Of a stretch of 64,000 nt of DNA, positions 9,904-18,042 are shown piece after piece. The DNA is from Polyangiaceae bacterium (lineage in GTDB: Bacteria; Myxococcota_A; Polyangia; Polyangiales; Polyangiaceae): NCBI GenBank assembly GCA_009780955.1, contig WQZB01000009.1:1-64000 (forward strand), read 5' to 3'. The stretch's first letter is position 1, and every line of letters starts with the position of its first letter. Made by a program: the position numbers and the translations under genes. The notes beneath the pieces were generated by a model, which saw nothing but the letters and a program-made list of their open reading frames with translations, had not been told where the DNA came from and ran no database searches.

Positions 9904-10780
9904 AGGGTTGAGCGAATCTTCGTCGTGCAAGCCTTTGGAGCAACCGTATTTGGATTTGCTCAGGCTCATTCTCGAGCGTGGCAAAGAACGTACAGACCGC
10001 ACGGGAACAGGCACGCGTGGGATTTTTGGCCACCAGATGCGCTTCGATCTGCGTCGTGGCTTTCCACTTCTCACAACCAAAAAACTGCATATAAAATCCA
10101 TAATTTTAGAATTGCTTTGGTTTCTCCGCGGGCAAACGCATGCTCGCCCGCTCCAAGAAGCTGGCGTGCGCATTTGGAACGAGTGGGCAACGGCCGAGCA
10201 AACCGCGCGTTTTGGGCGCAAAGAGGGTGATCTTGGGCCTATTTACGGCCACCAGTGGCGCAATTTCGGCGCAACCATGCGTGCTGACGGAAGCTACGAG
10301 TCGGACGGCGTCGATCAACTCGCGCGAGTCGTACGCGATATCCAACAAGAGCCCGAGAGCCGGCGAATCCTCGTGACGGGTTGGAACCCCAAAGAGGTCG
10401 ATTGCGTTGCGCTCCCGCCCTGCCACACGCTCTTTCAATTTTATGTGCAAGATGATGAGTTATCGTGCCAGCTTTACCAGCGAAGCGCAGACGTGTTCCT
10501 CGGCGTGCCATTCAACATTGCGAGTTACGCACTGCTCACGCAAATGGTGGCGCACGTTACGGGGAAAAAACCTGGCGACTTCATTCACACTTTTGGTGAC
10601 GCACACCTTTATAAGAATCATATCAAGCAAGCGGAGCTGCAGCTTTCACGCGAGCCGTACCCCGCGCCGCGCATGATTCTGAACCCGGAAGTGACCGACT
10701 TGTGTTCCTTTCGCTACGAAGACTTCATGCTTGACGACTACCATGCACACCCGCACATCGCGGCCGAGGTGTCCGTGTGA
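9875..10780 (+). CDS. thyA: Thymidylate synthase
   Basis: ThyA methylates dUMP to dTMP with 5,10-methylene-tetrahydrofolate, giving dihydrofolate that the adjacent DHFR recycles. The sequence is full length and typical: [17 protein letters not shown] near the N-terminus, [18 protein letters not shown], the catalytic cysteine in [32 protein letters not shown], and GDAHLYKNH. The start is uncertain. The ATG used here sits inside a family B repeat fragment and adds ~20 residues not expected for the family. A TTG at 9935 gives [13 protein letters not shown], which aligns better with the usual N-terminus, and a TTG at 9908 is also in frame. The gene overlaps folA by four bases (GTGA), indicating translational coupling. 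Confidence 0.95.
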   Translation: MKSRQIESGLGLSESSSCKPLEQPYLDLLRLILERGKERTDRTGTGTRGIFGHQMRFDLRRGFPLLTTKKLHIKSIILELLWFLRGQTHARPLQEAGVRIWNEWATAEQTARFGRKEGDLGPIYGHQWRNFGATMRADGSYESDGVDQLARVVRDIQQEPESRRILVTGWNPKEVDCVALPPCHTLFQFYVQDDELSCQLYQRSADVFLGVPFNIASYALLTQMVAHVTGKKPGDFIHTFGDAHLYKNHIKQAELQLSREPYPAPRMILNPEVTDLCSFRYEDFMLDDYHAHPHIAAEVSV

Positions 10781-11283
10781 TCGCGCCGCCGCGCGAGCCG
10801 CTCGCGCCACTCGCGATTGTGGCTGCCGTTGCGGACGGTGGTGTCATTGGCAAACAAGGGAAATTGCCTTTTCGTATTCCCGAAGATTTACGTCACTTCA
10901 AGAAAATAACGATGGGCCATGCCATCATCATGGGCCGAAAAACCTACGAGTCGATCGGCAAGTCCTTGCCAGGGCGAAGAAACATCGTGGTGAGCCGCAC
11001 GCAAGGGTTTTGCGCGCAAGGTTGCCACGGTCTCGAGTGCGCCCGCTCGCTACAAGAGGCCATTTCCCTTGCGCGGGCAACCGACAAAGAGCCATATATC
11101 ATTGGAGGAGGCATGCTTTACGACGCGGCACTGCCGCTCGTAACACGAATGCACCTAACCTTGGTGCATCATCCCTACGAAGGGGATACGTTTTTCCCAG
11201 CGTTCGACCCGCGCGAGTGGCGTGAGGTTCTACGCTGTCGTGGCGAGACGGAAGGGGTGGAATTCGTTACACTCGAAAGGTAA
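10777..11283 (+). CDS. folA: Dihydrofolate reductase
   Basis: DHFR reduces dihydrofolate to tetrahydrofolate with NADPH, closing the cycle opened by ThyA. The 168-residue protein shows [31 protein letters not shown] with the active-site acidic residue, [24 protein letters not shown], and [13 protein letters not shown]. The residue after the LP motif is Phe where E. coli has Trp22 (LPF for MPW), a tolerated variation in the family. The GTG start overlaps the thyA stop as GTGA, so translation is probably coupled. It is followed by a small lipoprotein gene 18 bp downstream. Confidence 0.95.
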   Translation: MIAPPREPLAPLAIVAAVADGGVIGKQGKLPFRIPEDLRHFKKITMGHAIIMGRKTYESIGKSLPGRRNIVVSRTQGFCAQGCHGLECARSLQEAISLARATDKEPYIIGGGMLYDAALPLVTRMHLTLVHHPYEGDTFFPAFDPREWREVLRCRGETEGVEFVTLER

Positions 11284-11301
11284 TACAATTCCTGGTTTCG
11301 C

Positions 11302-11643
11302 ATGCGCACAACGCCTTTTGCCTTTTCGCTTTGCTTATTTCTGAGCCTGTTTCTGGCTCTTGCCTCAGCGTGCGGGCAGCCCGAGCCGAAAACACCAGTC
11401 GCAAAGTGTACGCACAAGTGCGCGGCCATCGCATCGAATCAATGCACCCTGGCCGCGTGTGAGCGTGGCTGCGAGTTCGTGCTCGATCGGCTCATCGAGC
11501 AAGAAGCGAGCAGCGTGCTCGCGTGCGTCGCTCGAGAACCACGTCGTTGCAGCGACGTGGTTTGGGCCCAATGCGCGGTGCATGTCGGCCCGCATGCCGA
11601 TGGCGGGCCGCCGGGGCCGCCCCCACCCAGCGACGATGATTGA
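11302..11643 (+). CDS. Small Cys-containing lipoprotein
   Basis: The 113-residue product has a signal sequence (FAFSLCLFLSLFLALASAC) whose LASAC is a good lipobox. After it comes a compact region with eight further cysteines (CTHKC, CTLAAC, CEF, CVA, CSD, CAV) that could pair as disulfides in the periplasm. The tail is Pro/Gly-rich and ends in acidic residues. It follows folA closely and may be read from the same transcript. The TGA stop is formed together with the first two bases of a family B element. I recognise no family. Confidence 0.65.
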   Translation: MRTTPFAFSLCLFLSLFLALASACGQPEPKTPVAKCTHKCAAIASNQCTLAACERGCEFVLDRLIEQEASSVLACVAREPRRCSDVVWAQCAVHVGPHADGGPPGPPPPSDDD

Positions 11644-11763
11644 CCGCTTCCGATTTGACGCGATCTCTTCGTTGGCGGCTGCGGTGCGGTCCTCAAAGCC
11701 GAAGCAGGCTGTTCCGGTCCGCTCCTCGCCGCCGCCTCGATCTCGCGTCAACTTGAAAGCGGT
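11642..11763 (-). repeat. Family B element, complete copy 1 (reverse orientation)
   Basis: This 122-bp element is the reverse complement of the copies at 16811 and 54486. Its ends are long imperfect inverted repeats (gaccgctt.cgatttgacgcg on the left, ctcgcgtcaacttgaaagcggtc on the right). The right end is followed by TA. Its left edge contributes GA to the TGA stop of the preceding lipoprotein, and its right edge lies six bases from the stop of the GNAT gene, so it fills the space between two convergent genes. One reading frame through the element stays open in every complete copy (RDRGGGEERTGTA, then FEDRTAAANEEIA). Confidence 0.85.
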
Positions 11764-11769
11764 CTAACT

Positions 11770-12354
11770 CTAACTTCGTTTGCGTGGATCGGTTAGGAGC
11801 ATCGCGAAAACGGCGTGATCGAGCCAGCGGCCGCCACATCGTTCTGCGTGGCGCGCGATTCCTTCGAAGCGAAATCCGAGCCTGCCTATGACGCGAAGCG
11901 AGGCGTGATTGTCTGTTGCTGCTGCCACGCGGATGCGATGCGCATTGACCGGACCGAACGCCCAATCGATTACCGTGCGGCCGGCTTCGGTCATCAAACC
12001 ACGGCCGCACGAATCGACACGCAGCCAGTAGCCTAGCTCGACGCTTTCGTGTAGATGGGCAAAAGCCTCGAGGCTGACAACGCCGAGAAACTTTCGGCTA
12101 ACTTTGTCGCGAATGGAGAAGCGACACGCGCGCGCGGCGTCCCAGTCGGACATGCTTGCCTCGATGTAGCGCCCGCTCGACTCGAGATCGATGTTGAACG
12201 GCACCCATGGCAGCCACGGCTCGAGGTGGGGTCGCGAACCTTCTACGGAAGTATAAAGATCACGCGTGTCCGTGGTGTCGAGCGGGCGCAAAAAAACCCG
12301 ATGCGTTTCGAGTGGCCGTGCGCAAAGCTCGGATTGAGCGGGAACAACGAGCAC
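11770..12354 (-). CDS. GNAT-family N-acetyltransferase (RimJ/RimL type)
   Basis: The 194-residue protein fits the RimJ/RimL-like GNAT subfamily that acetylates N-termini of ribosomal proteins or small amines with acetyl-CoA. Visible elements are RVFLRPLDTTDTRDLY at the N-terminus, IRDKVSRKFLGVVSL, ELGYWLRVDSCGRGLMTEA (the Gly-rich acetyl-CoA loop, here CGRGL), IRVAAATDNHASLRVIGRLGF and FEGIARHAE. The start is GTG. It lies 66 bp downstream of the LolA-like gene on the same strand and may be the last gene of that operon. Confidence 0.85.
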   Translation of the reverse strand: MLVVPAQSELCARPLETHRVFLRPLDTTDTRDLYTSVEGSRPHLEPWLPWVPFNIDLESSGRYIEASMSDWDAARACRFSIRDKVSRKFLGVVSLEAFAHLHESVELGYWLRVDSCGRGLMTEAGRTVIDWAFGPVNAHRIRVAAATDNHASLRVIGRLGFRFEGIARHAERCGGRWLDHAVFAMLLTDPRKRS

Positions 12355-12420
12355 GCGCGCCAGCGTAGTACGGGGAAGCTCTATGAGCCACGGTTGGCGA
12401 CGGCGTCCCGAGCAAAAATA

Positions 12421-13074
12421 TCATGGGCGCATCAGTCGAAGATCGACGGGCGCGTTGACCACGGCGTTCGAAAACGCGATGTCTATGCTGTCGGCTTTTG
12501 CTTCGAGCAAACGCGCGGACAGCGGCACAACGAGACCTTTATCGAGTGTTATCGAAAAGCCGCGCACGCTTGCTGTTTTGTCTTTTGCTGCGCCTGCAAT
12601 TTCAATGTCGTTTGCGCTCCGCGAACCGGAAAGCTCGTAGCGCTCTCGGAGCGAGCCAAGGTCGCCGCCGAGAAGGGCACGCATATCGGCAAGCCCCCGC
12701 GCAACGCGATCGCCGCCGGCGGGCAAGGTCGCTTTTGATGAGCGCGTGCGATACGACAAGCCTTCGGGCCCAACCCAGTAGACAACATCGTCGGGTGGCA
12801 AAAGTTCCCACCTTAGCCTATTGGGCGTAACCGTCAAAAGCTTGCCTGTCGACTTCACACTAGTTAAAAGGAGCGCCATTTTTCGCTCTTGCGTGAAATC
12901 GGCTTTTAGCGTTTTGACCGATGCGCGTGCCAAAGCAATGTCGGAGATTGCGCGATCGAGCTTGGGGCCTTCGAGTTTTTCGCGAACGGGGTCGCTCCCC
13001 AACGCGCGATTCGTTGCGAACCAAGCCATGGCGCCCATGGTGCCGAAAGTGAACGATCGACGTCCGCATTTCAT
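12421..13074 (-). CDS. LolA-like outer-membrane lipoprotein carrier family protein
   Basis: The 217-residue protein resembles LolA-type periplasmic carriers that shuttle acylated cargo. It shows a signal region with a twin-Arg-like start (GRRSFTFGTMGAMAWF), KTLKADFTQERKMALL, SVKSTGKLLTVTPNRLRWELL, and a C-terminal part with FSITLDKGLVVPLSARL. The ATG overlaps the stop of the upstream hydrolase as ATGA, which decides the start and implies coupling; longer in-frame readings run into that gene. Its operon partners, a GT2 enzyme and a C45-type hydrolase, hint that the cargo may be a glycolipid or acylated product rather than general lipoproteins. That last point is inference. Confidence 0.75.
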   Translation of the reverse strand: MKCGRRSFTFGTMGAMAWFATNRALGSDPVREKLEGPKLDRAISDIALARASVKTLKADFTQERKMALLLTSVKSTGKLLTVTPNRLRWELLPPDDVVYWVGPEGLSYRTRSSKATLPAGGDRVARGLADMRALLGGDLGSLRERYELSGSRSANDIEIAGAAKDKTASVRGFSITLDKGLVVPLSARLLEAKADSIDIAFSNAVVNAPVDLRLMRP

Positions 13075-14687
13075 TGAGCTTGATCTCCTGAGATTTTTGG
13101 CGGCCATGGCTCTTCGCGACCGAACAGGGGACCACCTGCACGCGCGCGCCCTTCGGCGTAGCGTGAATCGCCGAGTACTTCGTCGGGGCCAATGGCGTCT
13201 TCGTTGGCGATTGGAGGACCGCCTGTGCTCGACACGATGGGCCCGAGCGCGATCTTCACGAAACGCCCTGAAAGATGAGGGCCTTCCGAGACCCAAAGGG
13301 TTTTTTCGGCGAGATCGAAGACAACGCCGTGGGTTGCAATGAGCGCGTCGATGCTGCGTCGATCGCCGATTTGGCATGCCACGCCGCCAGCGCATGCATG
13401 GTCGCGAAGCATGTGCACTGCATGCGCAACCGTGGCAGTTTTAGGCTCTACCTGGCCAAGCAGTTCGTCGATGCGCGCACGCCGTGCAAGCGAGGTTGTT
13501 GTTTGCATGACGCGAATGTTGCTTGGATCCGTGGCGAGAGGTCCCTCGAAGTGGTTTGTCACTGCAACGCGCGCGGGATCGGCGCTTTTGCGGACAAAGG
13601 CTTTTTCGCCCGGAGCTCGCTCGACGATCGCAAAATTTCCATTTTGGTCGCCAACGAAAACAAGATGCGAAACCATTACACTTTGCGCCGAGAGGATCGC
13701 AACGGCCTCCTTGGTGTCGCGGGCCTTCGAAAGCACTTCGCGCAGCGAGAACACGACGGGCATTCCCGTTGTCATTGGCTCTCTTGCGCGTGCTCCGTTG
13801 ACGGCAACGGCAACGCCCTCGGCATTCATCCCTGTGAACACACCAACGAGCCCTGGCCAAGCCACACTTGCAAATGGAATAAGCCCATTTTCGCGAACCA
13901 CAAAGACGGCCTTGTCGCGATCGAACACGTCGGCTGCTTCGAAGTCGAAGGCACGCGCAAAGAGCGGGTGGCCGCTGGCGGTTCGGGTCGGGCCGAGGCC
14001 GAACGCGCTGCAACCGTCGAGCTCGGGACCTGCCGGCGTGTCGTGAGCCGCCCTGATAGGACGGCTCAACGTGCTTGCGCCCGTACCAAGCAGTGGCGAA
14101 TGCTCAAAACTCAGCGCAATGTCGTAGAGCGCGTGCAATAGCACCATGCGCGAGTACGTTGCCATGTGCGCCGAATAGGGATCAGGCGAAAAGGCGAGCG
14201 CTCCGGCTGCGAGCTCGCGCTGTCTTGGCTCGGGAAAGCCGCTGGCCACGTGACGGTATCGAAATCGACCGACATCCAACATCAACGTGCGCAAGGGCCA
14301 GATGGGCACAAGTTGCTCGAAGCCTTCCCACAATACTTTTTCGTTTGCGATCATGTACTGTCGTACGAGCACCGCGTGCTGAGTTCCGATCTCTTCGGGC
14401 GTACCAGCAAGGCTCACCACACGAACGCCAGGGCCACCGCGAAGCCCGTAAAGCGTTGTCCATCCGTTGCCTGCGAAGCGAACGCCACCCTGCCCGGTTT
14501 TTGCGCTGATCGCGCTAATCGCGGCAATCGCGTTTGGCGCCACGGTTGGCGGTGTGATCGATGTCAAATGAACGATCGCGACGTGCGCGGCAACGGGGGT
14601 GAGCAGCAGAAGCCCCGCTATAACGAGTTTGTTTCGATGACGGCGGCCGAAGCCCCGCGCTCCGCCTTGCTGCGATTGCGAGCGCAC
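13071..14687 (-). CDS. C45-type (acyl-CoA:6-APA acyltransferase-like) Ntn hydrolase, membrane anchored
   Basis: The 538-residue protein has an N-terminal hydrophobic anchor (LVIAGLLLLTPVAAHVAIVHL). Its periplasmic domain resembles peptidase family C45 and related Ntn hydrolases. DGCSAFGLGP carries the probable nucleophile (Cys ~226), followed by LFARAFDFEA, VFTGMNAEGVAVAVNGARA, VSHLVFVGDQNG and RVAVTNHFEG. Such enzymes self-cleave before the Cys and then hydrolyse or form amide bonds to acyl groups. The start is GTG, one base after the stop of the GT2 gene, and the end overlaps the LolA-like gene, so all three are tightly coupled. A role in acyl or lipid processing fits this setting. Confidence 0.75.
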   Translation of the reverse strand: MRSQSQQGGARGFGRRHRNKLVIAGLLLLTPVAAHVAIVHLTSITPPTVAPNAIAAISAISAKTGQGGVRFAGNGWTTLYGLRGGPGVRVVSLAGTPEEIGTQHAVLVRQYMIANEKVLWEGFEQLVPIWPLRTLMLDVGRFRYRHVASGFPEPRQRELAAGALAFSPDPYSAHMATYSRMVLLHALYDIALSFEHSPLLGTGASTLSRPIRAAHDTPAGPELDGCSAFGLGPTRTASGHPLFARAFDFEAADVFDRDKAVFVVRENGLIPFASVAWPGLVGVFTGMNAEGVAVAVNGARAREPMTTGMPVVFSLREVLSKARDTKEAVAILSAQSVMVSHLVFVGDQNGNFAIVERAPGEKAFVRKSADPARVAVTNHFEGPLATDPSNIRVMQTTTSLARRARIDELLGQVEPKTATVAHAVHMLRDHACAGGVACQIGDRRSIDALIATHGVVFDLAEKTLWVSEGPHLSGRFVKIALGPIVSSTGGPPIANEDAIGPDEVLGDSRYAEGRARAGGPLFGREEPWPPKISGDQAQ

Positions 14688-14688
14688 G

Positions 14689-15504
14689 TCACGCTCCTAT
14701 TACCGTTCGCGCTCGCGTTCGCATTTTGCGCTCGCCAAGCGCGGTGACCACGGTGCAGACGATGCGCCATGGATCGCGCACGACGTGAAAGTGAGTGACG
14801 CGATCGGGCGGGTAAAGAACGCTTACGGGCTCTTCGACAATGGGAACGCCGCACCAAACGGCGCGAAGAAGCACTTCGGCCTCGAAATCGAACCCCTCGC
14901 CGCGTGCCCCCAGCGCCAGCGTTCGCTCGATGGGATAGCGGCGCAGACCGCACTGCGTGTCACAGAGGAGGCGGCCTGCGAAGCGCGAGATGAAGAAATT
15001 CGAGATGCCATTGGACATCTGGTTTTTCCTTGGTGCACCTGCGTGACGGAGATCGCGGATACCGAGCACGAGGCTTTGCGGATCGCTCGAAGCCATAAGC
15101 ACGCGCCGCGCCTGTTCGGCGGGGTGCTGCGCGTCGGCATCGACCGTGAGCGCAACGTGATGGCCGCGCGCGAGCGCCGTGGTGAAACCGGCGCGTAGAG
15201 CCGCGCCTTTGCCACGGTTTTTCCCATGCGAGATAAGCACGCAGCCGAGCTCGGCAGCGACTGCCGCGGTGGCGTCGCGCGAGCCATCGTCGACAACAAA
15301 AAGATTCGAGCCGAGCTCCGGGATTTGCGCACGCAAATCGTCAATCACCGTGCGAAGTGCTTTCTCGGCATTGTAAGCGGGAATGATCACGCACGCGCGC
15401 GCGAGCCACGAGCCGGCGGCCGCAGAGCGCCAAGCTTGCGAGCTTTCAGGCGCGTAGGCGCGAACATCGAACGGAGCGCAAGGTACATCGGTCATTGCCG
15501 CCAT
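14689..15504 (-). CDS. Family 2 glycosyltransferase
   Basis: The protein is a GT-A fold family 2 transferase. It shows ACVIIPAYNAEKALRTVIDDL, NLFVVDDGSRDAT (nucleotide binding), GKNRGKGAALRAGF, and VALTVDADAQHPAEQ, which has the metal-binding DxD. A later DTQCGLRRYPI and FDFEAEVLLRAVWCGVPIVEEPV resemble the dolichyl/undecaprenyl-phosphate mannose/glucose transferase group. No transmembrane tail is evident. Start candidates are ATGs at 15504 and 15495; a longer in-frame GTG/ATG further upstream would overlap the divergent ybeY start. It is the first gene of the GT2/C45/LolA-like unit. Confidence 0.85.
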   Translation of the reverse strand: MAAMTDVPCAPFDVRAYAPESSQAWRSAAAGSWLARACVIIPAYNAEKALRTVIDDLRAQIPELGSNLFVVDDGSRDATAAVAAELGCVLISHGKNRGKGAALRAGFTTALARGHHVALTVDADAQHPAEQARRVLMASSDPQSLVLGIRDLRHAGAPRKNQMSNGISNFFISRFAGRLLCDTQCGLRRYPIERTLALGARGEGFDFEAEVLLRAVWCGVPIVEEPVSVLYPPDRVTHFHVVRDPWRIVCTVVTALGERKMRTRARTVIGA

Positions 15505-15550
15505 TTTTGCATGTTGACCGGGGCGTGCGCAAAGGCTAGTCGCGCCGCTT

Positions 15551-16141
15551 GTGACGATTGCATTGACCATCGAGCACGGACCGTACAAAGGGCTTGTGCG
15601 CGGCGAAATCCTTCGCCGTCTCCAAGCGATGATTCGTCTTCTTCAATTGCACAAAATGGAAATTTCATTCGTTCTAACGACCGACGAACGAGTGCATCAA
15701 TTGAACAAATTCTATCGCAAGAAGGATCGCCCAACAGACGTCCTTTCCTTCGCGATGCACGAAGGCGAGTTTGGGGCACTCGCTGGTGGGCTGCTCGGCG
15801 ACGTCATTGTGAGCGTTCCAACGGCCCGTAGGCAGGCCGAAGCCCGTGGGGCCCACGTTCTCGACGAAGTCACGATGCTCTTTGCCCACGGGCTCCTTCA
15901 CCTGCTCGGTTGGGACCACAACAGCGCAGCGAAGGACCGTCGCATGCGCGCCGAAACGGCCCGGCTTTGCGCCGCTGCCGAGGCCACGGCCAGCCCACGC
16001 CCGAAGACGAAAATGCCTTCCAACGCTTCTTCAAAAGCAGGAGCCACCGAGGATCTGTCGCACAAATTCTTGGGGCGTCGAATGCTTGCAAGACGCAAGA
16101 AACTGGACCGTACCACGCGCAATGGGCCCGTCCTGGCCTAA
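15551..16141 (+). CDS. ybeY: Endoribonuclease YbeY
   Basis: YbeY is a zinc-dependent single-strand RNA endonuclease needed for 16S rRNA 3' maturation and ribosome quality control. The signature [11 protein letters not shown] is present at 113-123 (His113, His117, His123 as ligands), preceded by [10 protein letters not shown] and LLGDVIVSV. At 196 residues it is longer than usual: a ~45-residue Ser/Lys/Arg-rich tail follows the core, ending in a very basic stretch ([13 protein letters not shown]). The start is GTG. The gene is divergent from the GT2 gene. Confidence 0.92.
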   Translation: MTIALTIEHGPYKGLVRGEILRRLQAMIRLLQLHKMEISFVLTTDERVHQLNKFYRKKDRPTDVLSFAMHEGEFGALAGGLLGDVIVSVPTARRQAEARGAHVLDEVTMLFAHGLLHLLGWDHNSAAKDRRMRAETARLCAAAEATASPRPKTKMPSNASSKAGATEDLSHKFLGRRMLARRKKLDRTTRNGPVLA

Positions 16142-16399
16142 AATTGCGAACGTTGATGGGGATAGCGAGGTTGGTCGGTCCCCATGAAAACGCTCGAACC
16201 CCTCGATTTTCCCTTGCGGGAATGAAACTACGAGGTGTAGCAATGACGGCAAGGCGGCTTCGACCCTAAAATTCGGGGCCGCGGTGATGTTCAAGACCTT
16301 TCTTCATCCGCTCGCTCTGGTGCCTGTCGGTGACTTGGGCGTGAATTTGGTTCGATTGAAAGGTGTCAAAAAGCGACGAAAGAAAACACGACTTCCGAC

Positions 16400-16405
16400 A
16401 GGAGG
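16400..16405 (+). promoter_or_regulatory. Strong Shine-Dalgarno of the HU gene
   Basis: AGGAGG lies eight bases ahead of ATG 16414. It fixes the start of the HU-like protein and rules out the longer in-frame reading that begins at 16363. Confidence 0.85.
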
Positions 16406-16413
16406 AATCACAA

Positions 16414-16728
16414 ATGGCTGCTGCAAAACGTATGACAAAGGCTCAGGTCATCTCCGATATCGCCCAGTACAGCGAGCTCGACAAAAAGAGCGTCGGTAAG
16501 GTCTTTGAAGGCCTCACAGATCTCATTAAGAAACAGCTCGGTCCGCGCGGTCCCGGCGAGTTCGTGATCCCCGGTCTGCTCAAACTCAAAACGGTCAAGA
16601 AGAAGGCAATTCCAGCGGGCGAGCGCCGCAATCCGTTCACCGGACAAATGCAACACTTCCCGGCAAAGCCCGCGTCGAAGAAGGTCCGCGCAACGGCACT
16701 GAAGGCACTCAAAGACCTCATCCAATAA
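16414..16728 (+). CDS. HU/IHF-family DNA-binding protein
   Basis: The 104-residue nucleoid protein bends DNA non-specifically as a dimer. It has the family layout: helical N-terminus (MTKAQVISDIAQYSELDKKSV), GLTDLIKKQL, and then the beta arm region, where the usual RNPxTG tip reads RNPFTG. A C-terminal helix follows (KVRATALKALKDLI). It is slightly longer than the standard 90-95 residues through an N-terminal MAAAKR and a Lys-rich segment before the arm (KTVKKKAIPAGER). A strong ribosome site and a dedicated terminator indicate high, monocistronic expression. Confidence 0.93.
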   Translation: MAAAKRMTKAQVISDIAQYSELDKKSVGKVFEGLTDLIKKQLGPRGPGEFVIPGLLKLKTVKKKAIPAGERRNPFTGQMQHFPAKPASKKVRATALKALKDLIQ

Positions 16729-16752
16729 GTTTTACGCGCGGCTAGCAGTTGT

Positions 16753-16792
16753 CGGGCGCCTTTCCTTTGCGAAGAGGCGCCCGCTGCTTTTT
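16753..16792 (+). terminator. Rho-independent terminator after the HU gene
   Basis: A perfect 9-bp stem (cgggcgcct / aggcgcccg) with a 13-nt loop is followed by ctgcttttt. It lies 24 bp after the HU stop codon in the correct orientation. Confidence 0.9.
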
Positions 16793-16810
16793 CTGCACCC
16801 GCGATTTTTA

Positions 16811-16933
16811 GACCTCTTTCAAGTTGGCGCGAGATCGAGGCGGCGGCGAGGAGCGGACCGGAACAGCCTGCTTCGGCTTTGAGGACCGCACCGGAGCCGC
16901 CAACGAAGAGATCGCGCCAAATCGAAAGAGGTC
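16811..16933 (+). repeat. Family B element, complete copy 2
   Basis: This 123-bp copy has left end gacctctttcaagttggcgcg and right end gcgccaaatcgaaagaggtc. The two ends are compensating variants of the consensus gaccgctttc / gaaagcggtc: both carry the same c-to-t or g-to-a change, so pairing of the termini is kept. TA precedes the left end. It lies between the HU terminator and the stop codon of the barrel gene, which begins one base after it. Confidence 0.85.
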
Positions 16934-16934
16934 T

Positions 16935-17855
16935 TCACCAGTAGAAGGTCAGGCCACCCTGCACCAAACCGGCACCCGACGTGTTCGTTGTTCGACCATT
17001 GCTGTCGACGAACTCGGGGTATCTGTCGCGGTCGTCATCGATACGGGTGCGGACAATGCCGCGAACGTCGACGTTCAGCGCAATAGTTGGAGAGAGGCGA
17101 AATTCCAAACCGATGCCGCCCTGGGCGCCGAAGTAGTCGAATGTGTACTTGTAGTCGTAATAGGCTGACGATTGATCGTCGGTAATGTTGGCGGTTGACC
17201 AACCAAACCCACCCACAAGGTAAACCTGAGTCATGTCGCGCGGGTTGAGAAAGAAGATACCATTGATGCTGAGCGCAGTTTCGAAGCGGCGAAAGTCGTA
17301 GTAATCGCGGCCGCCAGCGAAATCGAGATCTGCTTCGAGCGCGAAAACAGGCACAGGACGGAAACGCAGACCAACACCAACGAGACCCATGCCCGCGTCG
17401 CGGTTACGGCCGCTGCCATTAGGAAGAAAGAGACCGCCGGCATGCACGTTTAGACCCCATTCTGTGGGGGGAGGCCTTCGCACCACGTAACGAGGAGGAG
17501 GGGGGCCATACGCATAGGGCGGAGGCGGTGGCGGAGCTTGGCGCACTACGACAACCGTTGGTTGCTGCCGCTGGTAAAAACCCGATGGCGGAGGAGGAGG
17601 TGGTGGTGGCGGAGTCGTATCAGCCACGGTCCTTGGCATCATGGCTTTTTCGTCCGGAGCAGGCAACGCCGGCAGGCCGTTACCGTTGGCGGGGCCGCCG
17701 GTCGGCGCTGGCTGGGTGTTGCCACAAAACCAACTGCCTGGCGGGCAATTTTGGCTTTCATCGGCGTAGGCGCTTTGCGGCAAGGCCAACGCACATGCGA
17801 TGGGGAGTGAAACGACGAGCCCTTTGATGGCGTTGTGCCTAACGGTCTTTTTCAT
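16935..17855 (-). CDS. Outer-membrane beta-barrel protein with Pro-rich N-terminal region
   Basis: The 306-residue protein has a signal peptide (LVVSLPIACALALPQSAYA) and a Pro-rich spacer with runs of nine and six prolines. From ~135 a series of alternating beta strands follows (WGLNVHAGGLFL, GVGLRFRPVPVFALEADLDF, QVYLVGGFGW, GAQGGIGLEFRLSPTIALNVDVRG), ending in GGLTFYW. The terminal aromatic residue and alternating pattern fit an eight-stranded OmpA/OmpW-like barrel inserted by the BAM machinery. The Pro-rich spacer may cross the cell wall. Function is unknown, and a structural porin-like role is likely. Confidence 0.8.
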   Translation of the reverse strand: MKKTVRHNAIKGLVVSLPIACALALPQSAYADESQNCPPGSWFCGNTQPAPTGGPANGNGLPALPAPDEKAMMPRTVADTTPPPPPPPPPSGFYQRQQPTVVVVRQAPPPPPPYAYGPPPPRYVVRRPPPTEWGLNVHAGGLFLPNGSGRNRDAGMGLVGVGLRFRPVPVFALEADLDFAGGRDYYDFRRFETALSINGIFFLNPRDMTQVYLVGGFGWSTANITDDQSSAYYDYKYTFDYFGAQGGIGLEFRLSPTIALNVDVRGIVRTRIDDDRDRYPEFVDSNGRTTNTSGAGLVQGGLTFYW

Positions 17856-18042
17856 TGTGTTGAACCCTTGCAGCCCCTGCAGTCAAGGCTAGGACGTTTT
17901 GAATGACAGTCTTATTCAGCGTGCGCCAAAAGCAATGCGAGTACCCCGAGCAAGCAGTGCCGCACCAAGTGCACCGGTGTATGGGTGCGACTACCGGAAG
18001 TTTCAACGGTACTTTAGCGCTTCGTGTTAAAAAGCGCTCATC

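Noticed and set aside
11365-11751. Minus-strand open frame across the small lipoprotein gene and the family B element
   Set aside because: It lies opposite a gene with a clear lipoprotein signal, and its shared part (RDRGGGEERTGTA) is simply the frame carried by the repeat element.
12055-14509. Long plus-strand open frames opposite the GNAT, LolA-like and C45 genes
   Set aside because: They are mirror frames of GC-rich genes on the minus strand, whose products have recognisable motifs; the plus frames have none.
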